Shown: in pieces, positions 1 to 7,503 of the stretch | How positions within the stretch are numbered: position 1 is the stretch's first letter | Layout: every line of letters begins with the position of its first letter | Assembly (NCBI GenBank): GCA_964501705.1 | Contig: CAZCUQ010000025.1 | Span: 1 to 18,404 of the forward strand | From: RGIG4694 sp964501705 | GTDB taxonomy: Bacteria; Bacillota; Clostridia; Oscillospirales; Ruminococcaceae | DNA: 18,404 bases | Direction of reading: 5' to 3' | Program-made: the position numbers and the translations under genes | The notes under the pieces: generated by a model | What the model was told of the DNA's origin: nothing | What the model saw: the letters and a program-made list of their open reading frames with translations, nothing else | Database searches by the model: none

Positions 1-28
1 CACCAACTGTTAAAGTTTGTTTTGGCAA
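1..28 (-). CDS. Possible 5' end of a gene running off the left edge
   Basis: Only nine codons would be inside the window, so no function can be given. On the minus strand a consensus promoter (71-99) is followed by a purine-rich ribosome site (AAAGGTGG, about 37-44) and, eight bases later, a TTG codon at 28-26 opening a frame that stays open to the edge. A GTG in another frame (45-43) also reads open to the edge, but it has no ribosome site in front of it. The promoter makes a leftward transcript likely; the exact start is an inference. Confidence 0.3.
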
Positions 29-70
29 CAGAATTACCACCTTTCACGACTATGCGTTTATGTTATTTAT

Positions 71-99
71 ATTGTATCATATTGCGTATGCGTTTTCAA
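71..99 (-). promoter_or_regulatory. Sigma-A-type promoter facing the left edge
   Basis: On the minus strand, TTGAAA (94-99) and TACAAT (71-76) are separated by exactly 17 bp, with TGn directly before the -10 (extended -10). It drives leftward transcription of a gene that lies almost entirely outside the window. Confidence 0.7.
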
Positions 100-179
100 G
101 GGAAACAAAAGTCCGTAACAAAGAAAAAATGCCGTCGAAATCCAAAATGCGATTTCTCCGATAATTAATCATAAAGCTC

Positions 180-208
180 TTGAATCTTTAGGAAAATTAT
201 GTTACAAT
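180..208 (+). promoter_or_regulatory. Sigma-A-type promoter of the DUF6062 gene
   Basis: TTGAAT (180-185) and TACAAT (203-208) have a 17 bp spacer and an extended -10 (TGT before TACAAT). The AGGAG ribosome site (224-228) and the ATG at 237 follow within 30 bp, so the leader is very short and leaves no room for an elaborate riboswitch. Confidence 0.75.
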
Positions 209-236
209 AAGAAAAAAAGATAAAGGAGCATATGCT

Positions 237-920
237 ATGCGCGAAAGTATTTTAACAATTCCCATAAGTGAGATCTTTGAGGAGGATTCAGGCTGTCCGT
301 TCTGCCATATGAGAGATATGCTCGAAAACCGCACGGTGGAATATATTATGGGCGCCGCAATGATGGAACCCGATGTGCGTATCGAGACAAACCGTCTGGG
401 ATTCTGCCATACTCATCTGTCGCAGATGATGAAACAAAAAAACCGACTCTCACTTGCACTTATGCTTCAGACTCATCTTGACGAAACGGATAAGAACTTA
501 TTCTCAAAGAAAAAACTTTTCGAACCGAAAAACGCAAAAGCCGTGAAGCTTTCAAGAGTAAACGAAAGCTGCTTCGTCTGCGAAAAAATTGACTGGGGAA
601 CAGAACGGCTTATGAAAACCTTTTTTGAATTGTACACAAATCCCGAATTTCATTCCACGCTTATGAGCAGAGAATATATCTGTCTGCCTCACTATGAGAT
701 TATACTGGGCGCCGCGCCGAAATATCTGAAAAAGGACATTCTGCAAAGCTTTGAAAAGGATATCTCCGAGCTGTGTGAAAAATATCTGAAATCACTCTGC
801 GAGGACGTTGAGCATTACTGCTCAATGTACGATTACCGCAACACGGGAAAAGACGCCGACTGGGGAAACTCAAGGGACAGTATTGAGCGCGCCGTAAAAT
901 TCTTAACAAGCCGCGAATAA
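237..920 (+). CDS. DUF6062 family protein with duplicated Cys/His motif
   Basis: The 227-residue soluble protein (no signal peptide or membrane segment) matches, by recalled family style, the DUF6062 proteins common in Clostridia; no function is known to me. Two modules are visible: Cys20-x2-Cys23, then Cys57-x2-His60; and Cys112-x2-Cys115, then Cys149-x2-His152. The distance between second and third ligand is 34 residues in both copies, so the protein looks like an internal duplication of a four-ligand metal site, probably zinc or an iron-sulfur cluster (inference). More cysteines (180, 188, 195) lie near the end. The start at 237 is supported by AGGAG eight bases upstream; an ATG at 232 is out of frame. 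The gene is monocistronic: it has its own promoter (180-208) and ends in the bidirectional terminator at 920-951. Confidence 0.85.
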   Translation: MRESILTIPISEIFEEDSGCPFCHMRDMLENRTVEYIMGAAMMEPDVRIETNRLGFCHTHLSQMMKQKNRLSLALMLQTHLDETDKNLFSKKKLFEPKNAKAVKLSRVNESCFVCEKIDWGTERLMKTFFELYTNPEFHSTLMSREYICLPHYEIILGAAPKYLKKDILQSFEKDISELCEKYLKSLCEDVEHYCSMYDYRNTGKDADWGNSRDSIERAVKFLTSRE

Positions 921-951
921 AAAACCGCTCCGTGAATTCGGAGCGGTTTTT
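920..951. terminator. Bidirectional rho-independent terminator
   Basis: A 13 bp perfect stem (920-932 with 939-951) with a six-base loop is GC-rich in the middle and flanked by an A-run on the left and a T-run on the right. It can therefore terminate both the DUF6062 gene from the left and the solute-binding protein gene from the right. Confidence 0.9.
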
Positions 952-963
952 ATTGTTTATTTT

Positions 964-2358
964 TTAATTTGCGTATGCGTCAACCTGACTCTGAACTATG
1001 GAACTGTATTCGTCACGCGCAACTACCCAGTCCTCGTATTCTTCATTTACGCAGCCCTCGTAAAGCACGGTCATTATCGTATCAGCCATATCGGTGCTGA
1101 GTCCGTAACCGTAATCGTATGCCTGGGTAAACTTCGAGCTGTCATAGAAATCCATCGTGAGATCATACATTTCGGATGTCCATCCCGCATTGTTGAGAAG
1201 ATATTTCTCCTTTGTCGCTTCTCTATACTTCTCATCGTAGTTGACTATTCTGTTGCAGTCAAACCATGCTTTTACGCAGTCCTTATTTTCGCTGCCCTTG
1301 ACCCACATATACGCCTGTATCTTGTTGGATACATAATACGTGTCACTGTCGGGATCGCGGGGAAAAGGAACTATCTGTATAACATCATCGGGCATGGAGA
1401 GAGCCGCAGCGTTATAAGCCCATGTTCCCATGGAATAGAAAAGAAGATCGCCGCCTGTAAACGCTGTTTCACCGCCTATCCAGCCTCTCTTGATAAGATT
1501 GTTCTTGAAGATATCCTTGATAACAGCCTGCGCTTTTTCAATTTTTTCGCTGTAGATATTATTCTTGAAAGAAGTGCCGTCATATGTTACTATCGTATCG
1601 CCCGCAGTGAATACGAATGCGTTTGCCCACCAGCCGCCTATACCGTAGCGATCGTCGCCCGCTTCAACGAATTCCTTCATCAAATCAGTAAATGCGTTCC
1701 AGTCCCAATTGCCATCGAGATACATCTGATACGGATCCTCAAGACCCTCGTTTTCAACTGTGGATTTATTGTACATAAGAACCTGCGTGTCGTTGAAAGC
1801 ATATCCGAGAGGCGCAATATAATGATTTCCCTTATAGACAAATTTATCGGCGATATCCTTAACATCGGCCCACTTCGGGTCATCCCAGTCAATAAGCTCA
1901 TCGATAGGCTGATACTGATCCTTTGAGATATCATACGGGAAAGTTCTCCACTCATAAACGAAGATATCGGGAGGAGAACCCGCGAGAATTGCCGTTCCGA
2001 GATCATCGAAACGCTTATCGTTCGTCGTTGGCTGATATTCTATCTTTGCCTTGTATGTATCCTCAAAGAGCGAAAGCTCCGGGCTTCTGTCGGGAGAATC
2101 GTTCGTGGGGTTAAGGTCATAAATACCCATCCACTTTAACGTCTGCCCTTCAATATCGACATCAAGCTTGTTTTCATCTTCGATAGCCTCTACCTCAACA
2201 CTATCACCCGTCCATTCGGTAGCTTCGGTAGTTGTGGTGGTTTCCTCGGACGCAGCCGCTGTATCCGCTGTTGTTTCATCATCGTTTGAACCGCAGGCGG
2301 ACATGGAAGCTGTCATCATAAGCGCAGTGATTCCCGCAAGTATCTTTTTGGTTTTCAT
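964..2358 (-). CDS. Extracellular solute-binding lipoprotein (ABC sugar-type, family 1)
   Basis: This is a substrate-capturing lipoprotein of an ABC importer, most like the family 1 carbohydrate binders. Starting at the ATG at 2358 it has a Lys-rich n-region, a hydrophobic segment and a lipobox ending MSAC (lipidated Cys22), then a Thr/Glu/Ala-rich linker of about 35 residues and a mature domain rich in aromatic residues (for example GGWWANAF and NWDWNAF), which suits sugar stacking. An upstream in-frame ATG at 2370 sits directly on the AAAGGA ribosome site and is unlikely to be used. The ligand cannot be read from the sequence. No permease or ATPase gene is adjacent, so it is an orphan binder that must work with a transporter encoded elsewhere. 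Its promoter (2425-2453) has a LacI/CcpA-like operator (2403-2416), suggesting carbohydrate-responsive control. Confidence 0.88.
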   Translation of the reverse strand: MKTKKILAGITALMMTASMSACGSNDDETTADTAAASEETTTTTEATEWTGDSVEVEAIEDENKLDVDIEGQTLKWMGIYDLNPTNDSPDRSPELSLFEDTYKAKIEYQPTTNDKRFDDLGTAILAGSPPDIFVYEWRTFPYDISKDQYQPIDELIDWDDPKWADVKDIADKFVYKGNHYIAPLGYAFNDTQVLMYNKSTVENEGLEDPYQMYLDGNWDWNAFTDLMKEFVEAGDDRYGIGGWWANAFVFTAGDTIVTYDGTSFKNNIYSEKIEKAQAVIKDIFKNNLIKRGWIGGETAFTGGDLLFYSMGTWAYNAAALSMPDDVIQIVPFPRDPDSDTYYVSNKIQAYMWVKGSENKDCVKAWFDCNRIVNYDEKYREATKEKYLLNNAGWTSEMYDLTMDFYDSSKFTQAYDYGYGLSTDMADTIMTVLYEGCVNEEYEDWVVARDEYSSIVQSQVDAYAN

Positions 2359-2402
2359 TTGATGGATCATTCCTTTCGGTCAATTTACATTTTTCCAATA
2401 TA

Positions 2403-2416
2403 TGATAACGTTTTCA
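2403..2416. promoter_or_regulatory. LacI-family/cre-like operator
   Basis: TGATAACGTTTTCA is a near-perfect palindrome around a central CG (one mismatched pair). It agrees with the catabolite-response element consensus TGWAANCGNTNWCA at all but one fixed position. It begins about two bases past the predicted transcription start, a classic repressor position. The binder could be CcpA or a local LacI-type regulator; the sequence does not say which. Confidence 0.7.
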
Positions 2417-2424
2417 TTACAGAT

Positions 2425-2453
2425 ATTATATCACCTTAGATACAAAATGTCAA
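2425..2453 (-). promoter_or_regulatory. Consensus sigma-A promoter of the solute-binding protein
   Basis: On the minus strand TTGACA (2448-2453) and TATAAT (2425-2430) are both perfect, with a 17 bp spacer and TGA before the -10. Unrepressed, this should be a very strong promoter, which fits a repressor operator placed right behind it. Confidence 0.9.
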
Positions 2454-2543
2454 TGATTCAGCGATATTTTATATGTTTTGCACAAAAAAATCAATGCTTT
2501 TATTTATTCATACAAAGTCAACATAAAATTTTCTTTTTTTACT

Positions 2544-2579
2544 AAAAAATCCGCAAAAGCGTATGCTCCCGCGGATTTT
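2544..2579 (-). terminator. Rho-independent terminator of the six-gene operon
   Basis: Read on the minus strand, a 9 bp stem (2571-2579 with 2546-2554, core ATCCGC/GCGGAT) encloses a 16-base loop and runs into a T-tract. It begins 11 bases after the stop codon of the SGNH hydrolase gene. Confidence 0.85.
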
Positions 2580-2590
2580 ATTAATTGAGA

Positions 2591-3667
2591 TTATTTCTTT
2601 TTCCTTGAACAGCAAGCCGCCGCCAAAAGCGAAACGCCCGCAATCACGGAAAGCGTACCCGCTCCCGCATTTCCCGTATCGGCGGAAGATGACGAATTAT
2701 CCGAAGCGGGAGCCGTTTCCTCAGACATCGGTTCTTCTTTGACAAGAGCAGCCGTTTCGGCAGCCGAGGTTTCTTCCGAGGGAGCGCCGCTTACCTCGTT
2801 TTCCGCAATTTTCTCGGAAAGAAGATCATAAATCACCTCATGACCCGCCTTATTCGGGTGAACGTCCATGTCGGAAATATTTGTATATTCGGTTTCCTTT
2901 CCCTCAAAAGCGGAGTAAACGTCAACCGTATAAACGTTATCGTATGTACCGGGAAGATTCATCACAGCGTCATTATATTTTCCCGAAAGCTCTTTAAGGG
3001 ATTCCATTGAAGAAGCAAGATCCGCATATTCCTCAAGACCCAAGGCTTCATCCGTACCTGCCATATCCTCTAATCCCGCAAAAGGATTCTCCACGGTGAG
3101 AACATAGATATCGCAGTCGCCGTTTGCCGCGTTGATATTTTCGATTATCTTATTCAGATTTTCAAAAGAAGCATTAACGTCCATGACGGAAACAGCGGAA
3201 TCAAAAGCTTTTTTCACCGTTTCGGGAGTTATCTTGTCCTGAAGAGTCTCAACGGTAAACGTGCCTTCCTGAATAGCTGTCATGACCTCGGGATCTGACA
3301 TGATCGACATCTGCATTGCCGTCACAAGCGGCACGAGAAAATCGTTTCCGCCTATCGAAATTACGACTGTATCGGCGTTTTCGACGGCAGCTTTGTTATT
3401 TTCGTCGGTGACGATCTCCAGAAGTCCTTCGGTAGTCGTTCCGTCTACGGCGAGATTTTCATAGGAATCAAAGCTTTCGGAAAGCTTGTTTGCGAAGCTG
3501 TCCTTTGCGGAAGAATTGTTTCCCGCCTCATATCCCTCAAGTCCGTAGCCCGTGGCAATTGAGTCGCCGAGTACAAGAAGAGCTTTTCCCTCTTCTGCCG
3601 AAACGGCAAGTCCCGACGAAGCAAAAACCGAAAGAGCAGCCGCAAATGCAATTATTTTCTTTTTCAT
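2591..3667 (-). CDS. Secreted SGNH/GDSL-family hydrolase
   Basis: This is an exported serine esterase or lipase of the SGNH superfamily; deacetylation of cell-wall or dietary polysaccharide is possible but the substrate cannot be read. Visible parts: a signal peptide (residues 1-24, cleavage after VSA), block I LGDSIATGYG with nucleophile Ser36, block III IGGNDF with Asn108, and block V DVHPNKAGH with Asp268 and His270. After residue 290 comes a Ser/Glu/Ala-rich stretch, then ADTGNAG, a hydrophobic segment and a final SRKKK. This looks like a cell-wall sorting or membrane-anchor tail with a degenerate LPXTG-type motif. A GGAG site seven bases before the ATG overlaps the stop codon of the upstream U32 gene (11 bp gap), so it is the last gene of the operon. 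Confidence 0.88.
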   Translation of the reverse strand: MKKKIIAFAAALSVFASSGLAVSAEEGKALLVLGDSIATGYGLEGYEAGNNSSAKDSFANKLSESFDSYENLAVDGTTTEGLLEIVTDENNKAAVENADTVVISIGGNDFLVPLVTAMQMSIMSDPEVMTAIQEGTFTVETLQDKITPETVKKAFDSAVSVMDVNASFENLNKIIENINAANGDCDIYVLTVENPFAGLEDMAGTDEALGLEEYADLASSMESLKELSGKYNDAVMNLPGTYDNVYTVDVYSAFEGKETEYTNISDMDVHPNKAGHEVIYDLLSEKIAENEVSGAPSEETSAAETAALVKEEPMSEETAPASDNSSSSADTGNAGAGTLSVIAGVSLLAAACCSRKKK

Positions 3668-3678
3668 AAAAAAACTCC

Positions 3679-4923
3679 TTATTTATTTATATTTTTATTG
3701 ATTCGCACTATTGAATTTTCGGGAAAAAACATTCCCTCAGGACATTTCATGGAAAACTCCATCTCGGCGTGGCAGGTATTTTCTATAGGAAGACCGTCGC
3801 TGTCACGAAGCTCAAGAGCATTAAGCTCGGTGAATTTTCTTCCCGGAGAGAGGATCTCCACCGTATCTCCCTCGCTGAATTTATTCTTCTGAATACAGAA
3901 TATTCTGCCGTTTTCGGTTTTCCTTACGACCGCGCAGGCATCGTAATCTCTGATATATCCGCCGTTTTCGTAATTTTCGGATTTTTTCGGGCTGCCGTAG
4001 AAAAACCCCGTGCAGTATTCCCTGTGACTGATCTTCATTACCTCTTCCGAGAGCCACTCCGGGAGTTTATAGTTATCGGGATCTTTCTTGAGTATATCGA
4101 CAGCCATCCGATAAGCGTTGGTAACAACCGAAACATAATACGCCGATTTTGCCCGTCCTTCTATTTTAAGGCTCGTAACGCCCGCTTTTACCGCGTCGTC
4201 AAGATGATCAATCATGCACATATCCATTGAATTCAGGATATACGTCCCCTTTTCGTCCTCGAATACGGGGAAATATCGTCCCTCGCGCGTTTCTTCCATG
4301 AGATAGTATCCCCATCTGCACGGCTGGGCGCACTCTCCCCTGTTCGGGTCGCGCTCGGTGAGATATCTGCTTAGCAGACATCTTCCCGAAAACGAAACGC
4401 ACATCGCTCCGTGAACGAAAGCTTCTATATCAAGTTCTTTCGGAGTTTTCGCGCGTATTTCGGAGATTTCCGAAAGAGTAAGCTCTCTGGCGAGAACAAC
4501 TCTCTTTACGCCCATATCGTACAGAGCGTTTGCTGCGGCGTAATTAACTATCCCCGTCTGAGTGGACATATGAATCTCCATGTCGGGAGCGTATTTTTTC
4601 ACAAGCGAAAGAAGTCCCATATCCGAAACTATAACAGCGTCAGCTCCCGCCGAAGCAGCCTCCTCCATAAACCCTTGAAAATGTGGTATCTCATCGTTTC
4701 GAGGCAGGATATTGCAGGTGAGATATACTTTTACATTCTTTTCATGAGCCTTATCTACAGCTTCTTTCATCCTGTCAAATGTGAAATTCTTCGGACCCGC
4801 TCTCATGCCGAACGTTTCACGTCCGATATATACGGCGTCGGCACCATAGTCAAGCGCCGCCGTGAAACATTCGATATCTCCTGCGGGAGATAAGACTTCA
4901 AGTCTGCTGTAATCTGTTTCCAT
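3679..4923 (-). CDS. U32 family protein, TrhP-like tRNA U34 hydroxylation factor
   Basis: The family was named as peptidases (U32), but the best-studied members, E. coli TrhP (YegQ) and B. subtilis YrrN/YrrO, take part in 5-hydroxylation of tRNA wobble uridine 34. The protein has 414 residues: an N-terminal TIM-barrel-like region opening LEVLSPAGD, the U32 signature EAFVHGAMCVSFSGRCLLS (168-186), and four cysteines 175, 182, 198 and 202 (C-x6-C-x15-C-x3-C) that bind an iron-sulfur cluster in the family. A small C-terminal domain (about 330-414) follows. The start lies two bases after the mltG stop and its ribosome site is inside the end of mltG, implying translational coupling. The same mltG-to-U32 order (yrrL to yrrN/yrrO, with yrrM between) is known in B. 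subtilis. The role in tRNA is inferred from family and context. Confidence 0.88.
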   Translation of the reverse strand: METDYSRLEVLSPAGDIECFTAALDYGADAVYIGRETFGMRAGPKNFTFDRMKEAVDKAHEKNVKVYLTCNILPRNDEIPHFQGFMEEAASAGADAVIVSDMGLLSLVKKYAPDMEIHMSTQTGIVNYAAANALYDMGVKRVVLARELTLSEISEIRAKTPKELDIEAFVHGAMCVSFSGRCLLSRYLTERDPNRGECAQPCRWGYYLMEETREGRYFPVFEDEKGTYILNSMDMCMIDHLDDAVKAGVTSLKIEGRAKSAYYVSVVTNAYRMAVDILKKDPDNYKLPEWLSEEVMKISHREYCTGFFYGSPKKSENYENGGYIRDYDACAVVRKTENGRIFCIQKNKFSEGDTVEILSPGRKFTELNALELRDSDGLPIENTCHAEMEFSMKCPEGMFFPENSIVRINKNINK

Positions 4924-4925
4924 AG

Positions 4926-6341
4926 TTACTTCCTCTGAGATGTAAGATGTGCTTTGACAAGATTCTGTTCATGCTCGTCTAAGGTTTCCGCATAGAATAC
5001 CTCTCCCGTGTTAATATCAGCGCAGAAGAAGTAGTAATTTGTGTCCGCAGGATACAAAACCGCGTTGACAGCTTCAAGTCCGGGATTTCCGATAGCTCCC
5101 GGGGGAAGTCCCTCTCCGATATAGGTATTGTACTTATTAAACATCTCCTCATTGGGAACTTCGATATTCGGTTCTATCGTATCTTCGACATATTTTCTCG
5201 TCGGGTCGGATTCAAGTCTCGGGAACTCCTTTGGGTTATTGAGACGATTCCAGAAAACCGACGCGACTATTTTCATATCCGAGGGATCGCTCGCCTCAGC
5301 CTGGACTATTGAAGCAAGCGTTATCGTATCTTCGAGCGAAATACCCAGATCCTTCATTCTGCCGTACAGGTCGGGAGTTATCCTGTTTTCAAAGTTCTTG
5401 TAGAATTTCTTCGCCACCACTTCCGGCTCTTCTCCCACATAGAAAGTATATGTGTCGGGAAATAAAAATCCTTCCATTTTCATAAATTTATCCGCGCTTG
5501 TTTCGACCTGAGACTCAAAATCAAAGCCGAACGATGACGAATTGAAAATATATATGAATCTTTCCGCATCGCAGACGCCGTTTTTTTCAAGAAGATCGGC
5601 GGCCTCACAGAGGGTTATTCCCTCGGCAAACGTAATATCAACCGTTTCGCGTTCTTCCTCGTAATACTCCTGAAGCTCCGTCATAACGTCACTGTATGAC
5701 ATATTCGGAGATAAAACATGACTTCCCGCGGTAAAGCTTCCGTCAACGCCTTTTAACTTTGCCATTAGCGAAAAAAGCTCCGCATTATCGATGATACTGT
5801 TATCGAGAAGTATCTGAGATATCTCGTCCGCCGAGGAATTTTCGGGAATATCCACAACTACCTGATAATCGGGTATGTCGAGTCCCGTCACCGATTTCAC
5901 CGTATTAAGTATGAAAACAGCTATTAAGATAGAAATGCAGACTATAAGAGTCGTAAGCACAAGCGCAAAAATCAGTCTGCCCGCTCTGACCTTCTTTTTT
6001 TTCTTTCTTGGTTTCTTTCTTTTCGGCGGTTCGTCATGCTCTTCGGAATCATTTTTCCCGAAATTTTCCCTGAGTTCCTCCTCATCGGGCACGAGAGACG
6101 AAGAAGCATCTTCGTTATCTATATCTTCATCTTCGGATTCCTCTTCAGTTTCCTGCTCCGACAGATTTTCATCAGTCTCGTTTGGTTTTGTTATATTTTC
6201 TTCATCGGACGGTATGCTTTCCTCAGGTTTATCATTTCCGTCAGAGGGCATATCGGTATTGTCAGCGGTCGGTTCCGATTCTTCATTAAGAATGGAATTT
6301 AAGAATTCTTCCATTTCGGAATCCTTTTTATTTTCGTCCAA
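4926..6341 (-). CDS. mltG: Endolytic peptidoglycan transglycosylase MltG (YceG)
   Basis: MltG cuts nascent glycan strands at the membrane, setting strand length during elongation. Numbered from the upstream ATG (6347), residues 1-107 are very acidic and low in complexity (cytosolic), 108-124 are strongly basic, and about 125-148 form the single membrane helix. A LysM-like region (about 160-235) and the YceG catalytic domain follow: FPDTYTF (296-302), ASIVQAE with catalytic Glu351, LESDPTRKY, and GLPPGAIGNPG. I prefer the TTG at 6341: the strong GGAGGTGA site abuts the ATG at 6347 but is six bases from the TTG. The two starts differ by two residues. The gene overlaps the end of the cyclo-ligase gene (6328-6330 is its stop) and is followed two bases later by the U32 gene. 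The acidic head is much longer than in E. coli MltG. Confidence 0.93.
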   Translation of the reverse strand: MDENKKDSEMEEFLNSILNEESEPTADNTDMPSDGNDKPEESIPSDEENITKPNETDENLSEQETEEESEDEDIDNEDASSSLVPDEEELRENFGKNDSEEHDEPPKRKKPRKKKKKVRAGRLIFALVLTTLIVCISILIAVFILNTVKSVTGLDIPDYQVVVDIPENSSADEISQILLDNSIIDNAELFSLMAKLKGVDGSFTAGSHVLSPNMSYSDVMTELQEYYEEERETVDITFAEGITLCEAADLLEKNGVCDAERFIYIFNSSSFGFDFESQVETSADKFMKMEGFLFPDTYTFYVGEEPEVVAKKFYKNFENRITPDLYGRMKDLGISLEDTITLASIVQAEASDPSDMKIVASVFWNRLNNPKEFPRLESDPTRKYVEDTIEPNIEVPNEEMFNKYNTYIGEGLPPGAIGNPGLEAVNAVLYPADTNYYFFCADINTGEVFYAETLDEHEQNLVKAHLTSQRK

Positions 6342-6939
6342 GAGCATTCACCTCCGTTATTCTTTTTATATATTTTTCCGTTACAAGAATATCGACCGGT
6401 TTATCGTAATAACCTCTGGGAAGGCGTCCTGTCGTACATACGCAGTAGCAAAGCCCCATAAGAAGCATTCCGCCGTGAGAGCAGAGAAATCTGTCGTAAT
6501 AGCCTCCTCCGTAGCCGAGACGGTATCCGTTCATATCGAAAGAAAGTCCCGGAACGATACAGAGAACTCCTCTGAAATCGTTGGATTTTTCGCATTTTTC
6601 GGGTTTCGGTTCAAGCACCCCAAATGTTCCTTTTTCAAGATCGTCCATGGAATTTATGCGGTAGAAATCCATAAGTCTCGTTCCGCTTACGCATCTGGGA
6701 ACGAACACTCTTTTCCCGTCAGCTATACCTTTTTCGATGATTTTCCGCGTATCCGCTTCAACGTCCGCAGAAACATATGTAAGGAGAGTATCTCTTTCGA
6801 GATACTGCTTCGAGGATATAACTCTTTTGAAAATATCCCCGTCCCGCCGAAGCTTTTCTTCCGTTGGCATTTCTTCCCTTATTTTTTTATATTTACGCCG
6901 AAGTGATGTTTTATATTCTTTCAGATTAAACTCCGCCAT
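6328..6939 (-). CDS. 5-formyltetrahydrofolate cyclo-ligase
   Basis: This cytosolic enzyme uses ATP to convert 5-formyl-THF to 5,10-methenyl-THF, returning the storage folate to the one-carbon pool. It is 203 residues, the usual size. Family marks are the basic N-terminal helix (LRRKYKKIREEM), VPGLSFDMNGYRLGYGGGYY (129-148) followed by DRF, which forms the ATP/folate site, and the late LP-x6-VDILVTE segment. The gene sits three bases after the DJ-1 gene and overlaps mltG by 14 to 20 bases depending on the mltG start, so it is inside the operon. The link between folate salvage and its wall and tRNA neighbours is probably co-expression rather than one pathway. Confidence 0.93.
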   Translation of the reverse strand: MAEFNLKEYKTSLRRKYKKIREEMPTEEKLRRDGDIFKRVISSKQYLERDTLLTYVSADVEADTRKIIEKGIADGKRVFVPRCVSGTRLMDFYRINSMDDLEKGTFGVLEPKPEKCEKSNDFRGVLCIVPGLSFDMNGYRLGYGGGYYDRFLCSHGGMLLMGLCYCVCTTGRLPRGYYDKPVDILVTEKYIKRITEVNALGRK

Positions 6940-6942
6940 GAT

Positions 6943-7488
6943 CTAACAGTGAAACATTATCTTTTTTGCGAGAGAATCCGCTTCTTCCTTGGAAGTGAGA
7001 GCTTCAACAAGCAAAAGCGCAAAATCGACCGAGGCTCCAGCTCCCCTGCCCGTAATAAATATTCCGTCTCTTACAGCGGGAACTTCAAGATAAACCGCTC
7101 CCCCAAGATCATTCTCCATACCTCCGTAGCAGGTAGCCTTTTTTCCGTCAAGCAGTCCGCGTTTTCCGAGAATGGTCGGAGCCGCACAGATAGCGCTGAC
7201 AAATCTGTCGTTTTTCACGCAGAAGTCAATTGCTTTTCCGACCGTATCATTTTCCTCAAGATTTTTTGTTCCCTGAAGACCGCCGGGAAGAACTATCATT
7301 TCAAGCTCGCCGTCAAGGGAAATATCATCCGCGGGAATATCCGAAACATAGGGTATTCCGTGGGAGGAAACCACGGTTTTTCCGGTAACTCCTACGGTTT
7401 TAACGTTCTTTCTCGCTCTTCTGAGAAGATCGATGGGAGCTGTTGCTTCCGTTTCCTCGAAGCCGTCCGCCAAAAATACATAAATCAT
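6943..7488 (-). CDS. DJ-1/PfpI family protein (YajL/DJ-1 branch)
   Basis: This is a 181-residue single-domain cytosolic protein of the DJ-1 superfamily. Members have been described as glyoxalases, deglycases or redox-sensing chaperones, and which applies here is open. The nucleophile elbow AICAAPTIL places the reactive cysteine at 101, and GFEETEA places the supporting glutamate at 14, matching Cys106 and Glu18 of human DJ-1. LPGG (67-70) is also typical. The AAGGA site eight bases before the ATG lies in the 15 bp gap after the DUF2156 gene. It is the second gene of the operon. Confidence 0.92.
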   Translation of the reverse strand: MIYVFLADGFEETEATAPIDLLRRARKNVKTVGVTGKTVVSSHGIPYVSDIPADDISLDGELEMIVLPGGLQGTKNLEENDTVGKAIDFCVKNDRFVSAICAAPTILGKRGLLDGKKATCYGGMENDLGGAVYLEVPAVRDGIFITGRGAGASVDFALLLVEALTSKEEADSLAKKIMFHC

Positions 7489-7503
7489 AGCAAAGATCCT
7501 TTC

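Noticed and set aside
50..93. Repeated TATGCGTTT / GCGTATGCGTTTT motif near the left edge as a possible direct repeat array
   Set aside because: There are only two imperfect short copies with irregular spacing; not enough for a repeat array or operator claim.
137..156. GAAATC...GATTTC hairpin upstream of the DUF6062 promoter
   Set aside because: The stem is 6 bp and AT-rich, lies before the promoter -35 and has no T-run; it is probably chance.
2168..2362. Plus-strand Ser/Val-rich small frame as a secreted peptide gene
   Set aside because: It is the reverse reading of the Thr/Glu-rich linker and signal peptide of the solute-binding lipoprotein.
5875..6906. Long open frame on the plus strand (343 codons, Ser/Phe-rich)
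   Set aside because: It is the complement of the acidic head of mltG and of the cyclo-ligase gene; Asp/Glu-rich codons read backwards give Ser/Phe-rich protein. No ribosome site or promoter, and both real genes are well supported.
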